The notes under the pieces: generated by a model | What the model was told of the DNA's origin: nothing | The model's input: only the letters and a program-made list of their open reading frames with translations | Database searches by the model: none | Assembly (NCBI GenBank): GCA_964392985.1 | Contig: CAYMSF010000016.1 | Location: 10,839 to 74,838 of the forward strand | Direction: 5' to 3' | Length of the DNA: 64,000 nucleotides | DNA from: CAYMSF01 sp964392985 | GTDB lineage: Bacteria > Verrucomicrobiota > Lentisphaeria > Victivallales > Victivallaceae | Program-made: the position numbers and the translations under genes | Shown here: piece after piece, positions 33,257-42,463 of the stretch | Layout: the number at the start of each line of letters is the position of its first letter | How positions within the stretch are numbered: the first letter of the stretch is position 1

Positions 33257-36199
33257 ATGTTAAAATTGTTGGTGATACCGGTAATGATGTTTGTGTTGCT
33301 GGGGCTTTCCTCCTTTATGCTTGCGGAAGAAGCCAAAAAAAATACCGCACCGGCAACAAAAGCCGGGATGGGTTCATTTAAATACGGAATATCAGCAAGC
33401 ACAAAAGTACAGGAGAACCCGGCTCAAATTGAATTAACCTGGCCGGAAGACAAAACCGCCTTTGGTTATACCATCTACCGCAGATTCATGGGTGAAAAAC
33501 AGTGGATTCCGATTCCGGTTGCGGTGTTAGACGGCAAAGCGATTGGATTCGTGGATAATAAAGTAAAAATCGGGGAGGTTTACGAATACCGCATTGATCG
33601 TCAAGGTGCCGGTTATCTTGGCCGGGATTACATTTGTTCCGGCATCAACGTTCCGGCAACGGACATTCCGAAACAAGTCATCCTGCTGGTTGACAAGAGT
33701 ATCGCAGAAGCGTTAAAAAGCGAACTGGCAATGCTGGAACGGGATTTGGCTGGCGATGGCTGGCAATTGATACGGCATGATGTCGACCGGGATGCCAAAG
33801 TAACCGAGGTAAAAAAGTTAATCGAGACAGCCTACCGTCAAAACCCGGAACTGTTGCGTACGGTTTTTTTGTTCGGGCATATTCCGGTGCCATATTCCGG
33901 CAGTATTTCGCCGGATGGTCATACCAACCATCTCGGGGCATGGCCGGCTGACCTCTATTACGGTGATATGAACGGCAAATGGACGGATGAAAAATCACTA
34001 AAATATTACCCGACGACCGAACTGAAAAACGAACCCGGTGATGGCAAATTTGACCAGAGCACGATTCAGCCCGACTCATTGAAACTTGAGGTCGGCCGCG
34101 TCGATCTCTCCGATATGCCTGAATTCGAACGGAGCGAGGTTGAGCTGTTGAGGCAATATCTCAACAAAAATCATGCCTTCCGGCATGGACATGTACCGGC
34201 GGAACAACGCGGACTGATTGATGATAATTTCGGAGCGTTTGGCGGCGAAGCCTTCGGCAGCAGCGCCTGGAGCAATTTTGCCACATTTTTCGGCGCGGAA
34301 AATTGTATTGTCGCCGACTGGTTTACCACATTACCGTCGAACAGTTATTTATGGGCTTACGGTTCCGGCGGCGGCTCACATAACCGTGCCGGTGGCGTCG
34401 GCACCACGGCGGACTTCGCTAAAACTCCGGTAAAAGCAGTTTTCACCTTACTGTTCGGCAGTATGTTTGGCGACTGGAATCACAAAAACAATTTTTTACG
34501 GGCACCGCTTGCCAATTCCGGCGATGCGCTGACGTGCGCCTGGGATGGGCGACCGCATTGGTATTTGCATCACATGGCGATGGGCAAAAATATTGGCTAT
34601 TCGACATTGCGCACCCAAAACAATAATCAGCTACAGGATTATCTCACCTGCGGCAATGCCAAATCCTCTGTATCAGGCAAAGATGAGGACGCGGAATGGG
34701 AATATAATCCGGTGCATGTTGCCTTGATGGGAGACCCGACATTGCGGATGCATCCGGTCTTGCCGCCGCGTTCATGCAGCGCAATGGCGCTACCGGATAA
34801 TAAATTAAAATTGACCTGGCAGCCATTAGAAGATAAAAGTATCACCGGTTATCAGATATATCGCGCGGAAAAATTAAACGGTCCCTACTCGCTGCTTAAC
34901 AAAGCTCCGGTTGCCGGAACTGAATATATCGCCACCGGAGTCAAGCCTGATGATGTCTATATGATAAAATCACTTAAGCTGCAAAAGAGTGCCAGCGGCA
35001 CTTACTGGAATACCAGTCAAGGCGTATTCATCCGCCCTCCTGCCGCAGGAACAGTTTATACCGTGCAACAACTGAACGGCACTACGCTGAATACACTGGA
35101 AGATATTCCCTTTGCTTTGGAATTGAAATGTGAGGCGGCGATAGTTTCAAAGCCGCCGCAACATGGGATGCTTCAAAAAAGAGCGGATGGCGCATTTGTT
35201 TATACTCCGGTGGCAGATTATAACGGCGCCGCCCGGTTCACTTTGATTCCTCACGACAGTTTAAACGATGGTATTCCCGCAGAATTCAACATAGCCATCA
35301 ATCCGGTTCAGGATGCGCCGCGACCGGATAACCAGACCATTGCGCTTACTGACTATAAGCCGCGAACGATTAAACTGTCAGCGACCAATCCGGATGCGCC
35401 GACGCATCCGCTGACTTATACAATTATTAAATCGCCGGAATCCGGCAAACTTTCCGGAACGCCGCCGGATATAGTCTATGCGCCCGCCACCGGAATGACC
35501 GATATAGACAAAATACAATTCACCGTTGGTAACGGATATTTGACGAGCATGCCGGGCACAATTGTTATTCAGCCGCCTTATATATGCACAAAAACGGCGG
35601 CGCCGAAAATAATTGACGGCAAATTGGATGACTGGAGCGAACTGCCGATAAAATGCAATGCCCCGGAAGATTATTACGGTCCGGATACAAACGCCTGGAA
35701 AGGAGCGGATGACTGCCGGTTTGCCATTGGTTCCGCTTACGATGATAAATATTTGTATCTCGCCGTTGAAGTCATTGATGATAAATATGACGCTGTAAAA
35801 GAAAAATTACCGTGGGAACAGGACGGTATTGAAATCCGCCTTGACGCCAGACCCGTCGATATCCGGTTCGCCAATACCGGCAAGGGCGAGCGGAAAGATT
35901 TTCTGTTACTCGGATTGAGCCCCGGTCCGACTGCAGGAGAAAGCTGGTTGTATCGCGACGTCAAGGATTTACCCGAAGGCACAAAATTTGTCTGTTGCCG
36001 TTCCGCCAGAGGGTTCAATACCGAAGTGGCAATACCGCTGGCATACCTGAATAAACAATCCGGCAATAATGTAACCGGTTTCCGGTTGAATGTAATAGTC
36101 AACGACCGCGATGGTGAAAAAATGGTAAGAATCTGCTGGAAACCGGACTGGCGCTCACCACAATCATATTCCGGCTCCGGCTCTTTTATAATGAAATAA
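33257..36199 (+). CDS. Secreted gingipain-fold (C25-like) protein with Fn3 and CBM9-like domains
   Basis: A 980-residue exported protein (signal peptide about 1-23). Domains in order: Fn3-like (about 45-130); a C25/caspase-like block (about 135-500) with KQVILLVDKSIAEAL, TVFLFGHIPVPYSG, AWPADLYYGDMNGKW, LEVGRVDLSDM and the closing VHVALMGDPTLRMHP; Fn3-like (about 505-595); two cadherin/Ig-like repeats (about 610-780); and a CBM9-like end (about 785-980; IDGKLDDWSELP, DKYLYLAVEVID, QDGIEIRLD). The expected catalytic Cys position appears as TLLFGSMFGDW without cysteine, so protease activity is doubtful. Likely a surface or secreted polysaccharide-binding or degrading factor. GGAG precedes the ATG. 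Confidence 0.7.
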   Translation: MLKLLVIPVMMFVLLGLSSFMLAEEAKKNTAPATKAGMGSFKYGISASTKVQENPAQIELTWPEDKTAFGYTIYRRFMGEKQWIPIPVAVLDGKAIGFVDNKVKIGEVYEYRIDRQGAGYLGRDYICSGINVPATDIPKQVILLVDKSIAEALKSELAMLERDLAGDGWQLIRHDVDRDAKVTEVKKLIETAYRQNPELLRTVFLFGHIPVPYSGSISPDGHTNHLGAWPADLYYGDMNGKWTDEKSLKYYPTTELKNEPGDGKFDQSTIQPDSLKLEVGRVDLSDMPEFERSEVELLRQYLNKNHAFRHGHVPAEQRGLIDDNFGAFGGEAFGSSAWSNFATFFGAENCIVADWFTTLPSNSYLWAYGSGGGSHNRAGGVGTTADFAKTPVKAVFTLLFGSMFGDWNHKNNFLRAPLANSGDALTCAWDGRPHWYLHHMAMGKNIGYSTLRTQNNNQLQDYLTCGNAKSSVSGKDEDAEWEYNPVHVALMGDPTLRMHPVLPPRSCSAMALPDNKLKLTWQPLEDKSITGYQIYRAEKLNGPYSLLNKAPVAGTEYIATGVKPDDVYMIKSLKLQKSASGTYWNTSQGVFIRPPAAGTVYTVQQLNGTTLNTLEDIPFALELKCEAAIVSKPPQHGMLQKRADGAFVYTPVADYNGAARFTLIPHDSLNDGIPAEFNIAINPVQDAPRPDNQTIALTDYKPRTIKLSATNPDAPTHPLTYTIIKSPESGKLSGTPPDIVYAPATGMTDIDKIQFTVGNGYLTSMPGTIVIQPPYICTKTAAPKIIDGKLDDWSELPIKCNAPEDYYGPDTNAWKGADDCRFAIGSAYDDKYLYLAVEVIDDKYDAVKEKLPWEQDGIEIRLDARPVDIRFANTGKGERKDFLLLGLSPGPTAGESWLYRDVKDLPEGTKFVCCRSARGFNTEVAIPLAYLNKQSGNNVTGFRLNVIVNDRDGEKMVRICWKPDWRSPQSYSGSGSFIMK

Positions 36200-36218
36200 A
36201 TATTCAACCCGGAAATAA

Positions 36219-37916
36219 TTACCTGTCTTGTGTCTGATAAAGAGCAAGGGGATATTGATGACCGGGTATCGTTTCCTCGAGTTTCTTCAACTTGGATTTC
36301 ATCCCAGGGGGAAATTGTTTGAATGATTCAGCGGGACAAATGATAAATTCAAATTTCATCTTATTGTTAACGGCGTCATAAATGCCATCAATCTTGCATC
36401 TTTCATAATCGCGGTCAATGAAGAAAACTGCTTCATCCACCCATGTCCCAGTATAAGCTACAATGGCGTCAGGCGGTAAATGTTTCCGGCTTTGCTCACA
36501 AAAATATTTGGTTGTTTTATAAACATTAGCCGCCGGATCAACCCAGAGGTAATAAACCGAGAAGCCGAGAATCAAAATTGTCAATGTTATGGCAAACGCG
36601 GGTAAAATCCTGCCCCGAGCCAACAGTACACTTCCGGCAAAATATAACAAACATAAAAATAAAACAACGCCAATGCTTATCAGTATAAAATATTGATTAA
36701 GGATATCTGCTGTTTGGATAATCCCCATGCCGTCGCGAACCTTGATGTGAGGAATTTTCCCCGCAACACACACTTTTCCGACATAATTGATAAAACCAGT
36801 TTTCAACATAATCATGATTGCCACGATAAATCCAACCAGAAATACCCAGACAAATTTCCACCTGTTGGAAAATTTTGGTTTAGTTTCATCGATCAGCGCC
36901 ACATATCTGGCAATTAAAATAGCCAATGCCGGATACAACGGCAGGATATAATCACCGCGTTTAATGGCAGACAGCGAGAAAAACACAAATACCGTCAGTA
37001 CCCAGAACACAAGGAAGTATGTTTCACTCCTTAATTTAGTAAATTTTTTCCTGAATGCCGGAAGAGCAAAAAACACCAGTGGTGACCATGGCAATGCGCC
37101 GGTGAAAAGTTTCGGGAAATAGTATAGAAATGTTTTGCGCTGTCCGCCACAATACTCGGTATTGATTCCCAGAAAGCGGTCGATATTTTGATTCCAGAAA
37201 AAATCGAAAGCAAACATACCCTGGGTACGGATACTTTCATAGACATACCACGGCGCGGCAATTATCAATCCTATAATCAAACCGCTTACCGGTTTCAACT
37301 CCCAGATTGCCTTGAGATTCCGCTCCTTTATCAGCAGTGCCAGAATCGTCAGTCCGGCAAGAATTACCGCAACCGGTCCTTTTATGAGTACTCCCAATGC
37401 GAGCACCACATAAAAAAGATAAATATGCCAGTTAGACTTTTTCTTCTCAAGGTAACCGGTATAGAGGAAAATCATTGCGAGAGTGTAACATGCACACAAA
37501 ACGATATCAATTCTGGCGAGACGTCCCAGGTTGATGAATCCAACCATCGTCGTTAATATATATCCGGACAGCAGTCCGGTCGTCCTGCCGTAAATTCTAT
37601 TACCCAGCCATGCCGTCAGCAATACGCAGAAAATTGCAGATAACACCGATGGCAACCGGACACTGAACTCGTTTACTCCGAAAATTTTGCCAGTTGCGGC
37701 ATAAAACCAGTAACACAATATCGGTTTTTCAGTTTCAGGTTCGCCCTTGATGGTAACATGCCAATAGTCACCGGTCTTCAACATATTTGCCGCAACAATG
37801 GCGGCCCGGCCTTCCTGTGCAGAATAGATACCGTCACTGCCGATATTTATCGTAAAAATAACCACGGTATAGAACGTCAACAATATCCAATGACAATAAT
37901 TTTTCGTTAAAAACAT
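36219..37916 (-). CDS. GT39/ArnT-type membrane glycosyltransferase
   Basis: Transfers a sugar from a polyprenyl phosphate to lipid A or protein on the outer face of the inner membrane. From the ATG at 37916 (a TTG lies three codons upstream) it has 565 residues and about 12 membrane helices. The first loop carries the family acid motif GSDGIYSAQEGRAAIVAANML, with Glu preceding the Gly-Arg, then the EPETEKPILCYWFYA loop. GT39/ArnT/PMT_2 is clear; whether the acceptor is lipid A or a protein cannot be told. It converges on the C25-like gene. Confidence 0.82.
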   Translation of the reverse strand: MFLTKNYCHWILLTFYTVVIFTINIGSDGIYSAQEGRAAIVAANMLKTGDYWHVTIKGEPETEKPILCYWFYAATGKIFGVNEFSVRLPSVLSAIFCVLLTAWLGNRIYGRTTGLLSGYILTTMVGFINLGRLARIDIVLCACYTLAMIFLYTGYLEKKKSNWHIYLFYVVLALGVLIKGPVAVILAGLTILALLIKERNLKAIWELKPVSGLIIGLIIAAPWYVYESIRTQGMFAFDFFWNQNIDRFLGINTEYCGGQRKTFLYYFPKLFTGALPWSPLVFFALPAFRKKFTKLRSETYFLVFWVLTVFVFFSLSAIKRGDYILPLYPALAILIARYVALIDETKPKFSNRWKFVWVFLVGFIVAIMIMLKTGFINYVGKVCVAGKIPHIKVRDGMGIIQTADILNQYFILISIGVVLFLCLLYFAGSVLLARGRILPAFAITLTILILGFSVYYLWVDPAANVYKTTKYFCEQSRKHLPPDAIVAYTGTWVDEAVFFIDRDYERCKIDGIYDAVNNKMKFEFIICPAESFKQFPPGMKSKLKKLEETIPGHQYPLALYQTQDR

Positions 37917-38140
37917 TTTAATCAATCTAAGCTAACCTGAGTAATCACATTCACATATCACAAAACACTGATTCAAAACTATTATCAATGAATCAGCAAA
38001 CCATACAACGAACTAAACCTAGCACAAAACTGCAAATATTCAAGCCTGTTTAAAACCATTCGCAACCAACATTATACGGAACAAAACAACTATGGCGGTA
38101 CTGGGACGCATCAAACTGATTCATCAAATTACCGACCGTC

Positions 38141-39997
38141 TTACTTCCAGCAGTTATAGATTTGCGGGATGAGGTATTTGAGTATTGCCGCGGTCGGAAC
38201 TGCAAAAATCATCCCGGTCAGCCCGGCAAAAAATCCGCCCAGCAGCACCACAATAATTGTTTCGAGAGTGGTCAGACCGAGCGCTTCGCCAATGACCGAA
38301 GGATAGATGAATAACTGGTCAAAGATACCGGTGATGATAACATAAGTCGCAATAACTGCCACCAACATCAACATGCTCGTATTCGTTCCGCCGACCGCCA
38401 GACAGACAACCAGGGTCAGAATCGCGCTCGAAATCGGACCGATGAGCGGCAGCAATACAGTACAACCGGCAAGCAGTCCAAGCACCAATGCGTAAGGTAC
38501 GCCGAGAATAAAGAACATGATGACATAGAGGGTGCTTTCAATCATGATAATCGTCAAATAGCCGCGAAGCCATATTTTTAATTTTAGAATGATATTGAAA
38601 ATGATTTCACGTGCTCTGGCGAGAGTTTCTTCACTGGCGCCGGGGAGCCACTTGCTTTTATAGATAACATTGACCAGATACTCGCTTTTTTTATTGCCGC
38701 CAAATTCTGCGGACGGGCAGAATTCCGCCATTTTCTTCAATATCAAGATAAAAAAGAACATTGTCAGCAGGATATTCAGCAGCACCACAAAGGTCTGTTT
38801 GAGGAAACCGGCAGTAAAGGTGAACATGCCGCCGGTTTTTTCAAGGATCAACGCCATTAAAGCCTTCTGATTGCCGGAGTCTGAGAGATAGCGGGTAACT
38901 TCGCTGACCGCGGATTTGACGAGAGGAAGGTTTTCCAGTTTCGGCTTTAATGATTCCAGTTTATCAATGTAGCGTTTGACGACGGGGAGCATCGGTTGAA
39001 GCCGTGAATCTGTTACCGCCGGATTCTCAACGCCGTTGGCGGTTTCAGCCTTGTATGTCTTGGCGGTGCCGATGAATTCCCGTACTGACGAGCTGATTCC
39101 GCTCACATAGGAGGCGGACAGCGTAGCAAAGAGAATGGCGACAGTGATGATTATAAAAATGAACGTTGTTACCGTCGCCATCGTCGCCTGACTGATGAGA
39201 GTCCGGCGCTGACGTAACTCCTTATCCCCCTCGCTTATCTCTTCCTGAAAAGGCTGGTGATTAATGAATGCCGACAGTTTTTTAAACGGACAGGCAATCG
39301 CGCCGCCGAGAGCGAACAGTTTGACAAAAAACGGTCTAGTACCGAATTGACGTTCATAGAACTTTTCCAGCGGCAGAAAAATATAGGCCAGAATCAGTCC
39401 GAAAATGACAGATTTTAAAAATGTAGCGGTAAGAATAAAGATGCCGATGACGATTAATGCGACAAGCAGACCGGTACTGGATTTTAAAATCCGTTTTCTA
39501 TTTTCGTATTGTTTTACCGCGTCATCTTCGATTTCGAGCAACTTGGCATTGGCAATCTGCAACAACTCAGCGATACGGTGAATCAACTGCCGCTGCGATT
39601 CCAGATAATTGCCGTTGCTCAATCCCAGGGCGAGCATGGCGCGAGTGATTTTCAGCCGTTCCTCCTCGGGAAGTTTAGAGAGACACTCGCAATGTTTTTC
39701 AATATCTTTCGGATTGCCGGCAGGACGGTGAGATTCAATCCATTCCACCATCATCGCGATTCTGCCCGGCGAATGGTCGCGGGAGAGAATGTTGCGGAAT
39801 TCATCAATTTCAGCTTCGTCGAGTTTTCCATCGACCCAGAGGACTTCGCTCATCAATGCCACAACCGCGATGGACTCTTCTTCAGAGCTGTTGCCCTTGT
39901 GATCCAGCAATGTGGAAATAGTGGAATAGGCCTTACTGGCGGGTTTGGCAAAAACAGATTTAACCCATTCTTTTCGGCGATTCCACGGTCGATCCAT
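38141..39997 (-). CDS. TerB-like domain fused to an AI-2E-family exporter
   Basis: From the ATG at 39997 (GGAAG ahead; an upstream GTG has too little spacing) the protein has 618 residues. Residues about 30-155 form an all-helical TerB-like domain (EESIAVVALMSEVLWVDGKLDEAEIDEFRNIL, then ERLKITRAMLALGLSNGNYLESQRQLIHRIAELL, a tellurite-resistance-type acidic metal pattern). The rest is an AI-2E transporter-type (PF01594) permease with membrane helices starting near 175 and a late GLLAGCTVLLPLIGPISSAILTLVV segment. These exporters move small molecules or ions; the TerB part may sense Ca2+ or metal. Confidence 0.82.
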   Translation of the reverse strand: MDRPWNRRKEWVKSVFAKPASKAYSTISTLLDHKGNSSEEESIAVVALMSEVLWVDGKLDEAEIDEFRNILSRDHSPGRIAMMVEWIESHRPAGNPKDIEKHCECLSKLPEEERLKITRAMLALGLSNGNYLESQRQLIHRIAELLQIANAKLLEIEDDAVKQYENRKRILKSSTGLLVALIVIGIFILTATFLKSVIFGLILAYIFLPLEKFYERQFGTRPFFVKLFALGGAIACPFKKLSAFINHQPFQEEISEGDKELRQRRTLISQATMATVTTFIFIIITVAILFATLSASYVSGISSSVREFIGTAKTYKAETANGVENPAVTDSRLQPMLPVVKRYIDKLESLKPKLENLPLVKSAVSEVTRYLSDSGNQKALMALILEKTGGMFTFTAGFLKQTFVVLLNILLTMFFFILILKKMAEFCPSAEFGGNKKSEYLVNVIYKSKWLPGASEETLARAREIIFNIILKLKIWLRGYLTIIMIESTLYVIMFFILGVPYALVLGLLAGCTVLLPLIGPISSAILTLVVCLAVGGTNTSMLMLVAVIATYVIITGIFDQLFIYPSVIGEALGLTTLETIIVVLLGGFFAGLTGMIFAVPTAAILKYLIPQIYNCWK

Positions 39998-40017
39998 AAA
40001 AACCACTCTTCCGGTAA

Positions 40018-41064
40018 TTAGTTAACGGTTACAGTGCGGTTGCCGGCGGTAACTTTACCGCAAACTGCCGCATGTATACCAGATTCGGTACAAATTTTTA
40101 CTGCGTTTGCCGCTTCGTCAGCGGGAACGAACCAAATCATGCCGAATCCCATATTGAAAACACGATAAGCTTCTTCATGACTGACAGTACCGCGTTCCAC
40201 CATAAGTTTAAAAATCGGCGGTGCTGTCAATGCTTTGCTGTCAAAAATCACATCAACACCGGCAGGCAGCACCCGCGGGACGTTGTCATACAGTCCGCCG
40301 CCGGTGATATGCGCCATACCGTCAAGATTCAACCCCTGCGCCATCGCCGCTTTGATTGCCGGCCAGTAACAGGTATGCGGTTTCAACAACGCTTCGCCAA
40401 TCGTTTCATTCATGCCGTCAATCAGGGTTGAAGTGGTAAAACCGCACTGGGTGAACAGAATTTTTCTCGCCAGACTGAAGCCGTTGGTATGAAGTCCGTT
40501 AGACGCAAGTCCGACCGCGACATAGCCGGGTTTAATCTTCTCGCCGGTGATGAGCCGTTCTTTTTCGACCACCCCGGTGATGACGCCGACGAGGTCGAAG
40601 TCATCGCCATACATTCCCGGCATTTCCGCGGTTTCACCGCCGAGTACGGCGCAATTTGCCGCCCGGCAGGCGTCGGCGATACCGGATAAAACGTTCTCGT
40701 ATAACGGGCTGCGCAGTTTGCCAATCCCGATATAGTCCATAAAGTAAATGGGTTCCGCTCCTTGAACGGCGATATCGTTGATGCAATGATTGACGATGTC
40801 GAAACCGATGGTGTCATATTTTTCCATCATGGCGGCAACCATCAATTTAGTGCCGACGCCGTCGATGCTTGAAACCAGCACCGGATGACGGTATTTACTC
40901 AAATCAAGCTGAAACAATCCGCCGAAACCGCCAATAGGCGCGAGCATTTCCGGGCGCCGGGTGGCGGCAAATTTCGCCTTGACTTTTTCCAGAAGATTTT
41001 GTGCCAGGTCTATATCCACGCCTGCCGCTTTATAAAGTTCACTCTTAACTGCTTTTCCGCTCAC
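40018..41064 (-). CDS. purM: Phosphoribosylformylglycinamidine cyclo-ligase PurM
   Basis: Fifth step of purine synthesis: closes FGAM to AIR using ATP. The 348-residue chain has GGFGGLFQLDLSKYRHPVLVSSIDGVGTKLMVA near 45-77, FDIVNHCINDIAVQGAEPIYFMDYIG near 89-114, the GGETAEMPGMY segment and the HITGGGLYDNVPRVLP stretch. Length and motifs are standard. No other pur gene is nearby. It lies 20 bases after the TerB/AI-2E gene's start region. Confidence 0.95.
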   Translation of the reverse strand: MSGKAVKSELYKAAGVDIDLAQNLLEKVKAKFAATRRPEMLAPIGGFGGLFQLDLSKYRHPVLVSSIDGVGTKLMVAAMMEKYDTIGFDIVNHCINDIAVQGAEPIYFMDYIGIGKLRSPLYENVLSGIADACRAANCAVLGGETAEMPGMYGDDFDLVGVITGVVEKERLITGEKIKPGYVAVGLASNGLHTNGFSLARKILFTQCGFTTSTLIDGMNETIGEALLKPHTCYWPAIKAAMAQGLNLDGMAHITGGGLYDNVPRVLPAGVDVIFDSKALTAPPIFKLMVERGTVSHEEAYRVFNMGFGMIWFVPADEAANAVKICTESGIHAAVCGKVTAGNRTVTVN

Positions 41065-41360
41065 TTTTATTACTTCCTTATGGTTATATCGCTACTACCG
41101 GCCCCGGGTACGAGTCCGGAATGTTATAATTTTTGTAAAATGACACGCATATAATCTAAATCTTTGAATGCTGAATGCAAATCACGAACAAATTTCATTC
41201 CGTAAAAGTTGATAAAGAGGTAATAACGGGATGCTTTCTGCCGGTTTTTAGCATTTAATGTTTGCAAAAAGCCGTTTTTACGGCAAATTATACTCTATAA
41301 GGACAGGTTGGAAACAAAAATAACCGGTTCCGTCGGAAAAAAAATGTAATCGAGGTCGTC

Positions 41361-41921
41361 ATGGCAGAAATCATGCAGATACAGTGTTACAAGTGCCAGA
41401 CCGTCTACGAAGTGTCGCCGGAAATGGCTGGACAACTGGTTGAATGTGCGGTATGCAATGCAATATTCGCCATTCCTGCACCCATTCCCGGAATGGAAAA
41501 CCAATTGCTGGCGACCTACCCTTATGTGGAATTGCCGGATGCTGCGGCCAGGACAGAAGAGGCAGAACTGGCAACCCATATTGATGTAACTGAAATTCCG
41601 CCGGAAGTGCCGGTGGAAGTGCCGGACAGTCCGCCTTTGGACACTTCGTTTGATATGCCGCCGGCGATACCGGAAGGAACCAGCACGATCAAGTTATCGC
41701 GTTCCAATATCGGCATGATGCCAAAAATTGAGGACACTTTCAAGTTTAACACGGTAGAGCAGAAAGTACCGAAAAATAAATATGCGGACGATTCAAGCAA
41801 AGACAGTCTTTCCACCGCCGTTTTTAAGAAACCGGCTGCAGGCAAATCTGCTCCCGTCGCGCCACCTCCGCCCCCGCCGAAATGGTGGCAGTTCTGGAAA
41901 AGATTTTCCCGCGGCAATTGA
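41361..41921 (+). CDS. Zinc-ribbon (MJ0042-type) protein
   Basis: A 186-residue protein with an N-terminal treble-clef zinc ribbon, IQCYKCQTVYEVSPEMAGQLVECAVCNAIF (about 7-36, CxxC..CxxC), as in the MJ0042/zinc_ribbon_5 family, then a long acidic, Pro-rich linker and a KFNT..KNKYADDS tail ending in WWQFWKRF. The ribbon may bind protein or nucleic acid. Function unknown. GAGG precedes the ATG. It is the first of a plus-strand run with the DUF2062 and RsmB-type genes. Confidence 0.7.
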   Translation: MAEIMQIQCYKCQTVYEVSPEMAGQLVECAVCNAIFAIPAPIPGMENQLLATYPYVELPDAAARTEEAELATHIDVTEIPPEVPVEVPDSPPLDTSFDMPPAIPEGTSTIKLSRSNIGMMPKIEDTFKFNTVEQKVPKNKYADDSSKDSLSTAVFKKPAAGKSAPVAPPPPPPKWWQFWKRFSRGN

Positions 41922-41956
41922 CACTCTTTATTTCAGCCAATCAGAAAATATGTATT

Positions 41957-42463
41957 ATGCGAAAACTAAATAAACGTTTTTTTATTCAGCTCTATCTTAA
42001 ACTGGTGCGAAATGGTGGCAGTCCGGAATATGTTGCCCGCGGCGTGGCGGTTGGATTGTTTATCGGATTGATAATTCCGTTTGGATTCCAGTTGATTTTC
42101 GCTTATGCGCTGGCATGGGTGGTGCGGGCGGCGAAAATACCGGCACTATTCTTCACGCTGATTACCAATCCCTATTCAATACCCTTCATCTATCCGGTGC
42201 AATGTTACATCGGCAGTTATCTGATTGGCCGCCCGTTGAGTTACAGTTATCTCAACAAGGCAATGGCGAAAATTATCCGGGAATCTTCGTACGAATCACT
42301 GTTTGATCTGGGTATGAATGTCGCCGCCGCATTTTTCGCCGGCGGTCTGCTTTTTGCAATTATCGCCACCGTCCCCGGTTATTTCGTTTCAAGGTGGCTG
42401 GTTAAAAACTATCGCAACAAAAAACAACAACGTGCCAATAGAATTACGGTAACAACATGTTAA
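41957..42463 (+). CDS. DUF2062 membrane protein
   Basis: Start taken as the ATG at 41957 (MRKLNKRFFIQLYLKLVRNGGSPEYVARGVAVG), not the earlier in-frame ATG at 41882, which would add an unlikely N-terminus overlapping the zinc-ribbon gene. The 168-residue protein has three membrane segments and the DUF2062 pattern GVAVGLFIGLIIPFGFQ and ALFFTLITNPYSIPFIYP. Members occur beside cell-envelope glycan genes; the function is not known. It overlaps the following gene by 7 bp. Confidence 0.75.
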   Translation: MRKLNKRFFIQLYLKLVRNGGSPEYVARGVAVGLFIGLIIPFGFQLIFAYALAWVVRAAKIPALFFTLITNPYSIPFIYPVQCYIGSYLIGRPLSYSYLNKAMAKIIRESSYESLFDLGMNVAAAFFAGGLLFAIIATVPGYFVSRWLVKNYRNKKQQRANRITVTTC

